Below are positions 51,892 through 64,000 of a DNA stretch of 64,000 nt, one piece after another. Origin of the DNA: Halichondria panicea (Eukaryota; Porifera; Demospongiae; Suberitida; Halichondriidae). Position numbers and translations under genes: made by a program. The notes under the pieces are model-generated. The model did no database searches and was not told where the DNA came from. It saw nothing but the letters and a program-made list of their open reading frames with translations. The DNA lies in the NCBI RefSeq assembly GCF_963675165.1, contig NC_087384.1, forward strand, positions 3,114,315 through 3,178,314. Reading direction: 5' to 3'. Each line of letters begins with the position of its first letter. Within the stretch, counting starts at the first letter, position 1.

Positions 51892-54800
51892 ATGGAGGAA
51901 GACAGCAGCATTCACCAAAGAGTGCTTGTGCTAAGAGACGTGGCTCTGGGAGTCAATAAAAACTCAAAGCTGAACCCCAATCTTACCCCTGCCTGTTTTG
52001 ACAGTATAGTAGACTCACTATTGGCCCTGCATGAGGAGTGCAGCCAAGCTACAGGACTCAGCAAGAATACAAATGTTACAAATTTTCTAGGGAAATGTAC
52101 GTGTAATTATAATTATATGGCTTCATTGTGTGGGGCCCTAGGGGGGTGTATACCTAGCTATAAACCTTTAAATACTCAGCAGGAAAATAATGGTAGATTA
52201 TTGAGCTTTAGCAAGCTGTTACACCTCTCAGGCTGTATACATAATACTGTAAGGTTTCTAAAGGATATGTACATGTACATGTAAGTACCCTTATGATCTC
52301 TCTGGGACGCTGTATCTAGAATTCAGTCTACCAAGGGTCTTACATGTAATCAATGTAATGGGTAAGTGGACATCATTTTGAGGGAATTGCTATAATTGCA
52401 TCTGTTCTACTTTCTAATAAGCAATTGGAACATTGTTCAGACAAAGGAACTGTTGAGGCACTCAGGCAGCTGAGAATCATGGCAAGTGACTTTGAAGTCA
52501 GGGGGATCATTGGAAGGGGGCATTTTGGAGAGGTAAGCAAATACAATATGCTATTCTAAAAAATATTGCAATTGCGACTATCTAGGAATGCTTTACATAG
52601 GGTGAATATAGTGTAACGTAAAGTACCTTATAACATACATGTAATGTGTGCACTTCTAACTATTAGCATTACCACCCCTTGCGCTTACATGTATAGTTGT
52701 ATTATGCCTCGGTGTGCACATGCGCAAGCGGTACCGTATAGCTGATAATTTCCGGGGGGACAAAATATTCGTGGTTGGAGCTCTGACCACGAATCTTTTA
52801 CCCACGAATAAAGTGACCTTACCTACTGTGTTTTGCAAGTTGCTTGTCATTGTGCACAGTAAATGGGCGTTGTCTATAGTACTACTGTGGTTAACAATGA
52901 ATGTGTCTATTCAACAAAAAAAAAAGTTCAAATCTGCTAGCTGAAGTTTACAGCTTGCAGTTATGCCTAGACAGTACTCAGTTGGTTTGCGCTGGAGAGC
53001 CGTATGGCTATAGTTGTTTTGAGAAAATATAGTTATAGAGGTATAGCTACAACTCTTTTTCTCTCCGAGAGATCTGTTAGACGTTACTGTATAGTGTATA
53101 TGATTCTCTTGACACAGCCTAGCCTATACAAGAATTGTAGTGCTATATCACAGCCTAGATAGCGCCTATCTTCTATACATGTACAGTACAATAAGAGCAC
53201 ACGGTAAATTAGAAGACACAAAAAAAGTTATAAGTCAGCACATTCCTGATTAGATTTAGTAACCACAGTAGTACACAGACAACGCCCATTTACTGTGCAC
53301 AATGACAAGCAACTTGCAAAACAGAACCTCGATTATCCGGACACCTTGGTTCCAGAAGCAGGCCGGATAAGTGAATATGCCGGATAATCGAATAGATAAA
53401 CCACGCCTTGATCCACCCACTTTATTGATAAACAGCAGTGCTACATGGCTGTCTGCGCATGCGCAGAAGATAAGCAGGCATGTCTCCATGGTAACAGCTG
53501 CGACGCGCATGCGCATTTGAGGGACACGCCCATTTTCTAATCTGATAAAAAGAAAACTGCCAAGCCGGATAATCGAGGTTCCGGATAATCGAGGGCCGGA
53601 TAATCGAGGTTCTACTGTACCTTTACCTACAGTGCAAGCAGCAACCACGAAAATATTATCCATGAAGTGACTAAATATTGCTCAACCACGAATGTTTTGC
53701 CCCCCCCCCCCCCCCTAAGATTACCGGCTATACTGTGTAAGGTAGCGTGTTTGTGTGTGTCTGTCTGTCTTTGTAGATTGCTACAGCTGCTCAAGGATGA
53801 ATGAAGTGCAAGTTATGGGCTTCTAGTCATTATGCTTCGGTGCGCATGCGCAAGCGAGGTGTGTCTGTCTGTCTGTGTGTGTAGACTGCTGCAGCTGCTC
53901 AAGGATCAATGAAGTGCAAGTTTTTATAGGCTTCTAGTCATGTTTTCTTGGATTTGGATTTGGATTTGCAAAATATGCTTCGTTCTCGAGTTATGCCTGG
54001 TTTTGCTTACTTGGAATGCCATTGCAGCCTTTTCAGAGGAGTGCATAGCAAAACTTGTTCACCGAGTGTTGCTACTGTACTTAGTACGTAGTTAGCTCTG
54101 CACTAGAACACTAGCTATTGGTAGCTGCAAGAGTCAGAAAAGAGCTGCAAGACTCTGCTGATACAGCCATCAATTTTAGGCTTGAAATTTTGGCTGCAAG
54201 AGTGAGAAAAGAGCTGCAAAACTGCACTGTTCGCAGTAGCCATTAACTTAATGCATAATGAATTTTGCCGACTCTGTTTTAGACATTGAACTTTTGGCAT
54301 CCTTTTTAGCAACAATCATGGTCGATCATTTCCACCCTTAGAGTTTTCTCGTGATTATGGCATGTGAAAATGTACATCATGATATCATGTATGTGTCACT
54401 GTGTATTAAATAGCTTTAACACATACACTGAGGCATCAGTCAGTACCCGCAGTGCTTTCATTAGTATCTGTGGCTGCTTTTAATTATTTGACTAGCGTCA
54501 GTGTGACCGCTTATTATAATTATGTGTATGTATAATTATGCCTCGGTGCGCATGCGCAAGCGAGGTACACGGTAGTGTGTTTGTGTGTCTGTGTGTCTGT
54601 GTGTGTGTGTAGACTGTTTCAGCTGCTCAAGGATCAATGAAGTGCAAGTAAGAGTTTCTATAGGCTTCTAGTCATGTTTTCTTGGCTTGGTATTTGTGGA
54701 TTTGCAAAATAAAGCTTCGTTCTCGAGTTATGCCTAGTTTTGCTTACTTGGAATGCCATTGCAGCCTTTTCAGAAGAGTCTGTAGCAAAACTTGTTCACT

Positions 54801-57800
54801 GAGTGTTGCTACTCTACTTAGTAGTTAACTCTGCACTAGAATGCTAGCTATTGGTACCTGCAAGAGTGAGAAGAGAGCTGCAAGGCTCTGTTGACTTGCA
54901 GCCATTAATTTTAGACTTGAACTTTTGGCATCGATCGTTTTAACAACGATCATCGTCGATCACTACCCACTCTTTGAGTTTCCCTGTGATTCTGGATTCT
55001 GCATGCAGCAAAATTAATCATGATAATTATAATCAATGTGTGTATAAAAGCTAGCTATTAGTAGCTTTATGTTATGTAGCTTTGGCACCTCCACCGAGGC
55101 ATCAGCACCCGCGGTGCTTTCATTATATCTGGTGTGGGTTCTTTTCATATTCCCATAGCAATAATGCTGTACCATCTGCAGGTTCAGGTGGTGCAGGAGA
55201 AGAGCACAAAGGAGGTGTATGCTATGAAGATTATGAAGAAGGCACATATATTGCAACAAGCTGATGTGAGTATATGGAAAAAATTAACCTTTGAAGATTG
55301 CTGCAATAATATTATACATGTACTACCTACCATTCACTTGCTCAGGCTAAAAAAGTGCAAACCATAGGCAATCTTGGTATCATTTTGAAGCATAAAACAA
55401 CTCGATACTTTGCATGCTAATTAGGGACATTTTCTAGGCCCTGTCACTATTGTACGTATATCAGTTTTTGTTATTAATTGTCATCTAATCCCCCAGTCTG
55501 CGTGCTTTAGTGAGGAGCGTGACATCATGGCCTGGGCCACCTCTCCGTGGCTTACCCGTCTACACTATGCTTTCCAGGTACATAATTATATCCCAAGTCT
55601 CAGTCACTCTAAGGCTAACAGTACAAAGGGTTGTATTATGTGATTGTGACCCCTTGAGAATTATTTTCTCCCCTTAAACGTCGTAATGGTGTCATTACTG
55701 TGTATACATGTACATGTACTTGCAGGACGTGTCTTCTCTGTACCTGGTGATGGACTACCACCCAGGGGGAGACCTTCTCACTATCATGGAGCGTATGGAT
55801 GGGGGAATGAGTGAGAATGAGGCAAGGTGAGAAATGCTAAGGAGTGTGGGTGTGAGGTGGGTGGACACGGTTGGTGGAGAAGTAATGTGGTAATGTTGTT
55901 TTTTAGAAGGGACATTCTACTCTCTTTAGCCTTGTATTGTACATATTAATACATGTACAGTTGTACAGTTGTACAGTACATGTATGTAGATTCATGTGCT
56001 TTTAGTATTTCACCCACCCAGGTTCTACTTGTCGGAGTTAGGGGCAGCACTAAACGACCTCCATCAGCTAGGCTTTGTTCACAGGGATGTCAAGCCAGAG
56101 AATGTTCTCATCTCTCACTCAGGTCACATCAAGTTGGTGGACTTTGGCTCGGCAGCCAGACTCAAGGAGAATGGCAAAGTGGTGAGTATGCGTATTTGGT
56201 TCCTCTTGTTTCTATAAACTATAGTACATGTTGGTGGTTGCACATGTAGTAAGCTCTTCGCTTTAGAAATACCTGCAGGAGATGCAGCTGAGAATAAAGT
56301 TGTGTAAATGCACGATGTCTTTGCAAATCATATGCAACATATATGTAACTGGAGTTTTTTGACCCAAATTGGTAGGCAACCACAGTGTCATGGTAATAGG
56401 AATCTAAAGCTTTTTATTTTATAGACGTTGGTGAGTTTTAGCCTGATTCTTTGAAAAAAATGTGTTCCTCTTACACTGCAGATTGACTCTCGCCTCCCTG
56501 TGGGCACTCCGGAGTACATAGCCCCTGAGGTACTGACCAGTCTGGACAAGACGGGAGACTATGGGGTGGCCTGTGACTGGTGGTCTTTGGGGATCATCGC
56601 CTACGAGCTGCTTTATGTCTCCACACCATTTGAGGGGGACTCCACCACTGTCACCTATGGCAACATCATGAATTATAAGGTGGTGTTATACTGTCCATGT
56701 CTGCATGTCTGAATTAACAAGTTTAAATACCTGCATGCAACATAAAAGTAAATAATCTTGTATGAGCTGCACTTGTACATGAAGATGTTGTTTTACAATT
56801 AACATTGTAATGTACGTAACTACAAAATTATTCTCCCTGTTTCAGGACAGTTTGAGTTTCCCTGATGATGTGAGCACCAGTGGTGAGTTCCAGGCCCTAG
56901 TAAAGAGCCTTCTCATTGACCCTGACGAGAGGCTTTCCTACAGTCAGCTCAAAAAACACCAGTTCTTCAATTCTGTTGACTGGGATCATCTACTAGCAGG
57001 TATACACACTTTTGTGTTGCAGGTACCTGTACATGTGCACCATCACCATTCAGAGGTACATGGTACATGTACATGTATGCTTTGGGTGCAATTTGTACTT
57101 ATGTGTACCTGTCCGGTACGACCAGAATAAAAGGCTGTTCATATGATTTCTCTGCTTATTATTGTTGTACATGTACTGCTTGTCAGCAACATTATACCTG
57201 ACACCCAGCTCTGCCTCCCTACGTCCCATCTATCACAAGCCCTGATGACATCTCAAACTTTGACACGTTTGAACCACAGAAAGAGAATCTCTCCGCCACT
57301 TTTCAGTCTAAAACTCTACGAGAGTTCTCAGGAAAGAGTCTCCCATTTGTAGGGTTCACATTTACCAGAGTCAATCACACCCAACTCGACTTCACTGACA
57401 GGTACAGTGCATGTACGTGTATAATACACTACAGTAGAACCTCGATTATCCAGACACCTTTGTTCCAGAGGCAAGCTGGATAACTGAATATGCCGAATAA
57501 TCGAATGGATAAACCACGCCTCCATCCACCCACTTAATTATTATTCAGCAGTGCAAATTAAAGGCATGTGGTCGCATGCGCAGAAGATTAACAGGCCTGT
57601 CTTCATGGTATTATTTGCGCATTTACTGGACATACCTATTATCAGTTGAACTTTGACCTCTTTTAGTGACATTTCGCAGTTTTCGCTGATCAAACATGAA
57701 CCGCAAAAATTTATACTCACAAACATTAATATCGCATGAAAGGTTTGCTGGTTCACAAAAATTAAATCTGCGAAATCCTTTCTAACAGTACTTCTGCCCT

Positions 57801-60800
57801 TGAACGGTACCCTGTATACGGTACATGTACATGCCAAAAACAGCATCAAGTGATGTTTTGATCTGGCTAGTGTACGTGTACATACATGTATGTACCTTTT
57901 GTAGCTAGAGAACATGTACATGTACAAGTATGCAGTACGTGTGGATAGCAGCTTCACATTGATCTAGTGAAGGATATTTGCCACTTCACTCCACTATACA
58001 TGTAACTGTATCTCAATGTATATACATACACACATCACTGCATATTGCATTAATTTGTCTCTACTAATTTTACGCAGTCAGTCAGAGCCACCAGTATCCG
58101 TGAGTGAGGTGACTAACCAGCGGTTAGAGGGAACCCAGGGGGAGTTGATAGAGCTCAAGGAGAGGAACAGGAGCCTGGAGAAGGAGTGTGTCATCTATCA
58201 GAGTCAGCTCAAGGTCAGGACACTTGTTACATGTAGGTAGTCAAGGTATCGTTTTTAGGTAAGGCATAAAGAAATGTTGTTTTGTTAAAATTTTGGGAGC
58301 ACTTTTAAGGTGGTCTGGGGTATGTCTAGTGACAGACTGTTGTCTCAAATTCTCGATCCAGATGAATTTTACTTAGCTGCAGCTCACTTTGTGTTGACTA
58401 TAAATATTATCCCGAGGCCTAGTCGGTTGGTTTATCTGTTCGTTTGTTTGTGATATCTGAGTCTACTCACCTATGCCATAGTGCTGCGTTTACAGCATGG
58501 ATAGCCTCCACCCTAACAAGTTACTTTTTAAAAGTGGCAGATTTAATGTTAAAGTTTCGTTGTCAAATAAAAGCTAAGAAGCCTAAACTTCACGTTGGCT
58601 GCATGGCTACATGTAGCTAACTACACCCGGCCTTTATTCAAGGTACTTATTTACAGCTGAAGTAATCCCGTACCAGGAACAATGGAAATGGGCCACTAGA
58701 AAGCTTTGCTTCTCAGCCCAGAACACACCAGGATTTGGATTGGAGCCATATTTTTAAGACTCCAGGCTTCTTTGCTGACTTTGATCCTAGTCCACAGTGC
58801 ATGTCTCATGCACTACGAAAACTTCGTTATCAAAAGTTTCAGCATGCCTCTAGTATTGCTCCTGTTACTTGCTGCTTAGCCAGCTTCTGTGTAACACTTT
58901 TCTTATTATTCATGTCAACAGCCAAGGGTTTAGCACTTGCCATTCAGTTGTACATGCGGTATACGTGTACGTGTACGTGTACGTGTACATGCACTCAGAG
59001 GAGGTACGACATGCAGGAGCAATTATTTAATTATAAGCTAATTATAAGACTTGATTAGCTAACGAAGCATTAACAAACCTAGGCTACACGTGAACGGAAT
59101 GTAATTACAGCTCTCTAATTGCTCCTGTCGTACCTCCTCTGACATGTACATGTACAGTACACTGTATCACATGAGCTGTTTTGCCACCTGGGCTTTGCAT
59201 ACATGTATAAATTAGTGAGCGGTAATGAACTCTAACTCCCACCTCCAAAGTTTAGCTAAAGATAGGAATAATACATGTACCTTCTATTGTGCTCTCCCCT
59301 CCCATAGGACTACCACCAGCAGCTAGAGCGGGAAAGAGTTGACAGGAGACTAAGTGACGCTAGAGCTATGAAGCTCTTAGAAGAGGTCAAAGTACATAGT
59401 GAGACCCTGAGGGAACTGAGGAAAGAAGAACTAAGGTGTGTTTATAGTCAGTAGAGTGAAATTCGTAGTAGTAATTAAAAGCAAACATTTCTATAGGGTT
59501 ATAATAATTCTAGTACATGTGCATGTTTGTTATATAAGTGTGTTGTACCATAATGACATGCAGACTGATCTGCATTACAAAGATCTTTGTGTTCATAGAA
59601 GAATCATAGCGTCTGTTGCAAAATCCACTATCGCATTAATTGTGATGAAGCATTTGAAGAAGCATGTGCATTGAAGGGTGGGTGGCATTGATACTCTTGT
59701 ATATGTACGTGCGCGCCACTACCACATACACACTTCACAAAGATTCTGCAAAACCCTACGGAAACTTAAATACTCATCCCCATAATCTTCTCCACCTCCG
59801 AAGATGCTTCCCTTTTAGGGGCCTCCTCTTGTTGACATTTGAACCCAATTTCAAAAGCCTTTTTCCAGTAAGACAGTACCTGCAGGTCTTCGTAAATAAC
59901 GTACCATTTAATTTGTCTTACTGCATGTACAAACTCACCTGTGCTCTCTCTGCCCCTGCAGTGACAAGGAGGTGGAGCTAGGGCTTGTGGTGTCCCAGTT
60001 GGAGCAGGACAGACAGGTAGTCTCCAACAAAGTGAGGCGACTACAGTCTGAGCTGGAGAATTCGGGAACAGAGAGGGATGTGGCCGTGAAGGTGGCCGTG
60101 GAACTCAAGGCAAAGTTCAAAGCACTCAAGGAGAGCTCAAAGAAGGACATCTCAAAGTTGCAGTCAAGGCTTCATCAGGTGAGTCCAAGCTCTAATATGG
60201 TGAAGCTTTTGTACAGTATACATGTACATGTACCGTATTTACTTGATTAAACGCCCATGGTAAAAGCTCTGTCTTTGTCAATAAACGCCCATGTATGGGG
60301 CGTGGCACTGTGGATGGAGCTGAAGTAGCATGTGGAACCAATTGCAAGCATGGCAGCATAGAATAATACATTACATGTAGATACTATTTATGATGAAAAA
60401 GAGAGAGAAACGCTCCCTCTACAGTGTTGCTGGGAGATAAACGCCCTGGTGTTTAATACGTATGTACTTGATTTACACCAGCACCCTATTCACTTCATAC
60501 TGTCCATGTACATGTACATGCGTACAATAGTGTCCATCCAACTTTGCCCACATACATGTACATGTACATGTAATGTTATGTTTCTGTTGCACATGTACAT
60601 GTAGATGAACAAGGACTCATCGCAAGCAGTCAGTCTCCATGACAAACTAACTGATGCTGTCGAAAAGTATGTAACAGCCAACAAGAAACTGAAAGCAATG
60701 GAGGAAGTTGAGAAGAAACGAAGTATGAAGATGCTGAAGTTGGAGGTGACTTGCTACATAATTATATACTTGTACATGCATGTTGCCACTTAGACAGTGT

Positions 60801-63800
60801 ACGTACATCAATTTACTAGTGACATCATGCAAAGTGACATATGCAGGGTCAATTTTTATACCGTCTGAGATTCACAATACACATACATGTAATACATAAA
60901 ATGTACATTTGTGTAGTACACTTTGACTACAAACACGTATAAAGACAGTAAAACCATTGATTCTTGCTCAATCTCTATACATATACGTGTGCCTCCAATG
61001 TTTGCTAGGCTTCTGTTTCCAGTCGTAGAGAAGAGGCTGAAAGGCTGAGAGCCCAATTGGAGACTTTGACTGTAAGTTGCACCACAACTGTACTTGCATG
61101 CACGTACATGTACAGTAATTCTGTATAGCCAGATTATAGTATTGTATACAGTACAACCTCGATTATCCGGACACCTTGAGGCAGGCCGGATAACTGAATA
61201 TGCCGAATAGATAAACCACGCCTTGATCCACCCACGTTATTGATAAACAGCAGTGCCACATGGTTGTCTGCGCATGCGCAGAAGATAAACAGGCTTGTCT
61301 CCATAGTAACAGTTGCAACGAGCATGCACATTTAAGGGACACACCCATTTTCTGAGATCTGATTAAAAAAAAAAATTCCCAAGCTGGATAATCGAGGTTC
61401 CAGATAATGGAGGGCCGGATAATCGAGGTTCTACTGTACTCAGTGAAAATTCATACTGTACATGTAATGCAATATGGGTACCAAAGTATACATGTTTTTA
61501 AACATACAGTTGTATATAATTATGCTGTCAATAACTTATCCAGATATGATCTCTGTAACTCAGCCTGCTATTGTAGGCTAGCCCATATTCTGTTAGTGAC
61601 CATGACATGATATGCTGACAAATTTAATTATCCTTTGTTGTACAGAGTGAGCACCTTGAGCATAGCAGGGCACTGGAGATTAGGGTAGAGGCTATGAGCA
61701 GTGAGAAGAGTGGAGCTCTGCAACGGGTCGACCAGCTCAAGCTCACCAACCAGGTCTTTTGTAATAGATAACATGTACGAATTTATGTCTGTACAGTTGG
61801 TTGTTTTTTTTTTAGATAAGTTTGGCTTGCATATACCTGACTGTGATGTATGTGATCAATCTATGTTCAGTATGTTAGATGTATGTTTTCTAACTGGCTC
61901 AAACCACTATTTATCACAAGTTATATTATACATGTATTAATTGTAGGAGCTAACGGCTGAGCTGATGAAGGCCAATTCAAATGTACATACCGTGAAGGTG
62001 AAGTCTAAAACAGAGGTTGGTCATGTTAACACAAAGTTCGACTTACATGTAGTGGCGTTAAACGTAGATGTATTGGTGTGCTCCTTATTGGAGAGTAGTC
62101 TTATGAAGCTGTGTTGAGTGCGGTATGCTGGACATGTGTGTCCCTGCCAATGTGTAAACATTGCTGCTATCCATCAGTTTATGTTCTTCTACGCAGGGGG
62201 GCAATAGTCTTGCTGGTGAAGTGAGAAGTTTGCAACATAAACTCAGTGACACAGGGGAGACGGCTATCAAGCAGAGTGAGCGACTAAGAGAGGTGAGAGC
62301 TGAGAAACGAACACTGGACCTGGAGTACTCGCAGCTCAAAATACGTCTGAACAAGGCTGAGGTACATGTACTGTACGTTATAAAGTGGGTCACAGTGCAG
62401 GGCCGCCTTTTCGTGTGTACAAAGCTGATCTATTGGGCTGCACATGTGTCATGTATGTAGTAGCAATCAAGATCTTAGACTAGAAGACTATAGCCTTATA
62501 CGTACACTGTATTCTCAGACATCAATTGATGGTGTGTGCGTTCCACTTGCTGTTTTAGGCTGACATGGACAAACTGAGAAAACAGGTAGAAGCCAAAAAC
62601 AAGAGACTGAGCATCCTGAAACAGCTAGAGACAAAACTTGCTGAAACTGAAGCAGAGTTGTCCTCTCTACAAGAATCAGACAAGGTTTGCATGTGGCACT
62701 ACATGTACATTGTGTTTGTAGGTAGAGGAGGGGGGGGGGAGGTCTAAAAGCCAGATAATTATTTCAATACCCTGTTAGTAGGCAACATCGCTGGCTATGG
62801 AAATCCAGGGACATGCCTGGAAAATTGTTGTTAGTTAGATGATCTAGGTGAATTCTGGTGGGTTTTGGTGTGCCTTTGCATATACTCAGTCATGCAACTA
62901 GTACCTGAATTTTAGGGAGGGGGATTTCAGCCAGATGGGATATCCCCCGTTCCTCCCCTCTCTGTGTGACACCCTGATGTACATAATTATGCATAGACAG
63001 TGGAAAATCAATGGTGCATGTACACGAGTGTGCATGCTAAATTTCTTTTTTTTCGAAAGGCACTGGATGTGGAGTTGGAGGTTGTCAAGGGTGAGAGAGA
63101 TCGTCTGATGACAGAGAGGGGCCAAATGAAGGTTGAGCTGCAGAGTGTCTCTGATAAGCTGGCCACAGAGGAACTGGTAATGATAAGCCACGTACATGTG
63201 TACTAGCTAGTACATGCATATACATGTACATATAGTTACGTGCATGTTATAATGGCAGTATTTTTGGCAGTGTATCTAAATTTATACTAGCTTGTTCAAC
63301 TGGAAATTTGTAGTACTACATGTAGCCCCGGCTAACAGTGTATACTGTGACTAATTCAACCCCCTGCAGACCCATGCCCTGCTCCAGAGGAAGGTGAAGC
63401 TACTGGAGGAAGAGGTGGCTGATAGTAAGACAACTGCAGAGGAGCTCACAGCTGCCCAGGATAAGTGGAAGACCCACAAGTGAGAAAAGCACAGCTACTG
63501 CACCTTACAATAAAAGTTTCCTGTCTCTATGCTGATTGTGTGGACTTATAGCTATAAAGAAATATGTACATGTAGAACAATAAGTATTTGTGCTGCAACA
63601 ATGACGTGTACATGTACATATACATGCTTGTTGTGAAACTCATTATGGTGATGTGTGTTTTGCTGCGCTTATGCAGGGCGACACTGATCAGTGATTTAGA
63701 GACTGCTGAGGCCAGACTGGACAATCACCTTACCACCATGGACAGGGTCAAAAATGCGAAGTAAACAATTACATGTACACAACTAGCAGTCAGTATAGAG

Positions 63801-64000
63801 TCAAAGTTAATGTTGTGCCTGTACAGTAGCATGTATATATGTACATGTACAGTGTACTTATGTCCAAATAACGTAGTGTCACAAGGCTGTACATTACCCG
63901 ATTGATTTTGGTTGTGTAAGTGCTGTACTAATGAATTTTATCTTTGTACGTATGTGATATGAAATACATGTACCTGTAGGATTGTTGCCGAGAAGAAGCA
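51892..64000 (+). CDS. CIT: Citron Rho-interacting kinase, 3' partial
   Basis: AGC kinase of the ROCK/MRCK/citron group; in animals citron organises the cytokinetic midbody. Twenty-two exons were traced: 51892-52096, 52441-52532, 55182-55265, 55497-55577, 55726-55826, 56022-56181, 56482-56679, 56846-56999, 57209-57401, 58078-58213, 59308-59435, 59962-60178, 60605-60745, 61009-61071, 61646-61753, 61947-62015, 62197-62361, 62559-62684, 63060-63176, 63370-63479, 63677-63760, 63980-64000, giving 917 residues to the edge. ATG 51892 follows an in-frame stop. ALHEECSQ and the [16 protein letters not shown] loop match citron; [29 protein letters not shown] and [15 protein letters not shown] complete the kinase. 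A C-tail [10 protein letters not shown] hydrophobic motif follows, then about 500 residues of charged heptad-rich coiled coil. The C1, PH and citron-homology domains should lie beyond the window. CIT rather than ROCK or MRCK is favoured by the N-terminus. Confidence 0.92.
52686..53730. repeat. Nested miniature elements in CIT intron 2
   Basis: The outer pair is CGTATAGCTGATAATTTCCG with CAAAATATTCGTGGTTG at the left and CAACCACGAATGTTTTG with ATTACCGGCTATACTG at the right. Inside lies an inverted repeat of about 60 bp (TGTTTTGCAAGTTGCTTGTC near 52829; its complement ends near 53323). A pogo-like CAGAACCTCGATTATCCGG...GAGGTTCTACTG element occupies 53322-53616. A poly-C tract sits at 53701-53716. 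Confidence 0.6.
53829..54470. repeat. Dispersed GCCTCGG-type element, copy 3
   Basis: Begins TTATGCTTCGGTGCGCATGC then GCAAGCGAGG and continues through CTGCTGCAGCTGCTCAAGGA and GGAATGCCATTGCAGCC to CACTGAGGCATCAG with CCCGCAGTGCTTTCATTA. It is preceded by a partial duplicate of its left end (53733-53828). The two ends are inverted around TGCCTCGGTG. Confidence 0.72.
54538..55122. repeat. Dispersed GCCTCGG-type element, copy 4
   Basis: Begins ATGCCTCGGTGCGCATGCGC and ends CACCGAGGCATCAG then CACCCGCGGTGCTTTCATT; lies directly after copy 3 and 60 bp before CIT exon 3. Best-preserved member with 36586-37091, to which it is inverted. Confidence 0.78.
57432..57800. repeat. Pogo/Tigger-like element fragment in CIT intron
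   Basis: Left end CAGTAGAACCTCGATTATCC followed by the GAATATGCCGAATAATCGAA block and GGATAAACCACGCC, as in the 53.3 and 61.1 kb copies. The right terminus is missing and other repeat sequence (AAATTTATACTCACAAACAT...) follows. Confidence 0.6.
58995..59141. repeat. 147-bp MITE with CAGAGGAGGTACGAC termini
   Basis: Left CAGAGGAGGTACGACATGCA then GGAGCAATTA, right TAATTGCTCCTGTCGTACCT then CCTCTG; inverted arms of about 27 bp with a 4-bp bulge. Bracketed by TACATG / ACATGTACATG simple repeats. No open frame. Confidence 0.75.
61149..61436. repeat. 288-bp pogo/Tigger-like MITE
   Basis: Left CAGTACAACCTCGATTATCC, right GGATAATCGAGGTTCTACTG, flanked by TA on both sides (61147-61148 and 61437-61438), the target duplication of the Tc1/mariner-pogo group. 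Internal sequence has TGCGCATGCGCAGAAGATAA and no transposase. Confidence 0.8.

Overview
The window reads as nuclear DNA of an early-branching animal, most likely a demosponge. It is AT-rich, with short introns (about 45 bp to 2.6 kb), GT-AG splicing, closely packed single-copy metazoan genes and very many small palindromic or terminal-inverted-repeat elements. The sponge call is an inference from gene content and texture; no species marker was seen. All gene calls below were assembled exon by exon, and for each main gene the exon lengths add up to an open frame.

Host genes, left to right: Nemo-like kinase NLK (+, 5' end outside the window); STYXL1/MK-STYX pseudophosphatase (-); mitochondrial malate dehydrogenase MDH2 (+); E2 enzyme UBE2L3 (-); p70 ribosomal S6 kinase RPS6KB (+); two RRM-PARP mono-ADP-ribosyltransferase paralogues (-, -); vitamin K epoxide reductase VKORC1-type (-); a larger RRM-WWE-PARP protein (+); Elongin B (-); and a citron-type Rho-interacting kinase (+, running off the right edge). 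Four of the host pairs are head to head with only 192 to 449 bp between start codons (STYXL1/MDH2, UBE2L3/RPS6KB, VKOR/WWE-PARP, ELOB/CIT), which suggests shared bidirectional promoters.

The most striking object is a 9,038-bp Mutator-like (MULE) DNA transposon at 20517-29554. It has terminal inverted repeats of at least 101 bp (two mismatches) and a perfect 9-bp target site duplication. Just inside each end lies a 1.2-1.4 kb array of a 9-bp repeat, the two arrays being in opposite orientation. Between them are two divergently transcribed intron-containing genes: an 865-aa MULE transposase (C2H2 fingers, DDE, SWIM, PHD) and a 692-aa P-loop protein that I do not recognise. Several non-autonomous elements in the window (763 bp, 344 bp, and a 106-bp perfect foldback inside the MULE's own repeat array) also carry 9-bp target duplications. 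For the foldback, the uninterrupted duplicate of the insertion site is present 639 bp away.

The region 30.5-46 kb is repeat-rich and holds the PARP paralogues, which differ in the number of a roughly 310-bp RRM-coding unit. The remaining non-coding sequence is mostly introns and intergenic DNA seeded with at least four families of miniature elements (TIRs of the types TACCGTATAGC, CAGTAGAACCTCG, TGCCTCGGTGCGCATGCG and TAG...CTA) and many ACATGTACATG runs.
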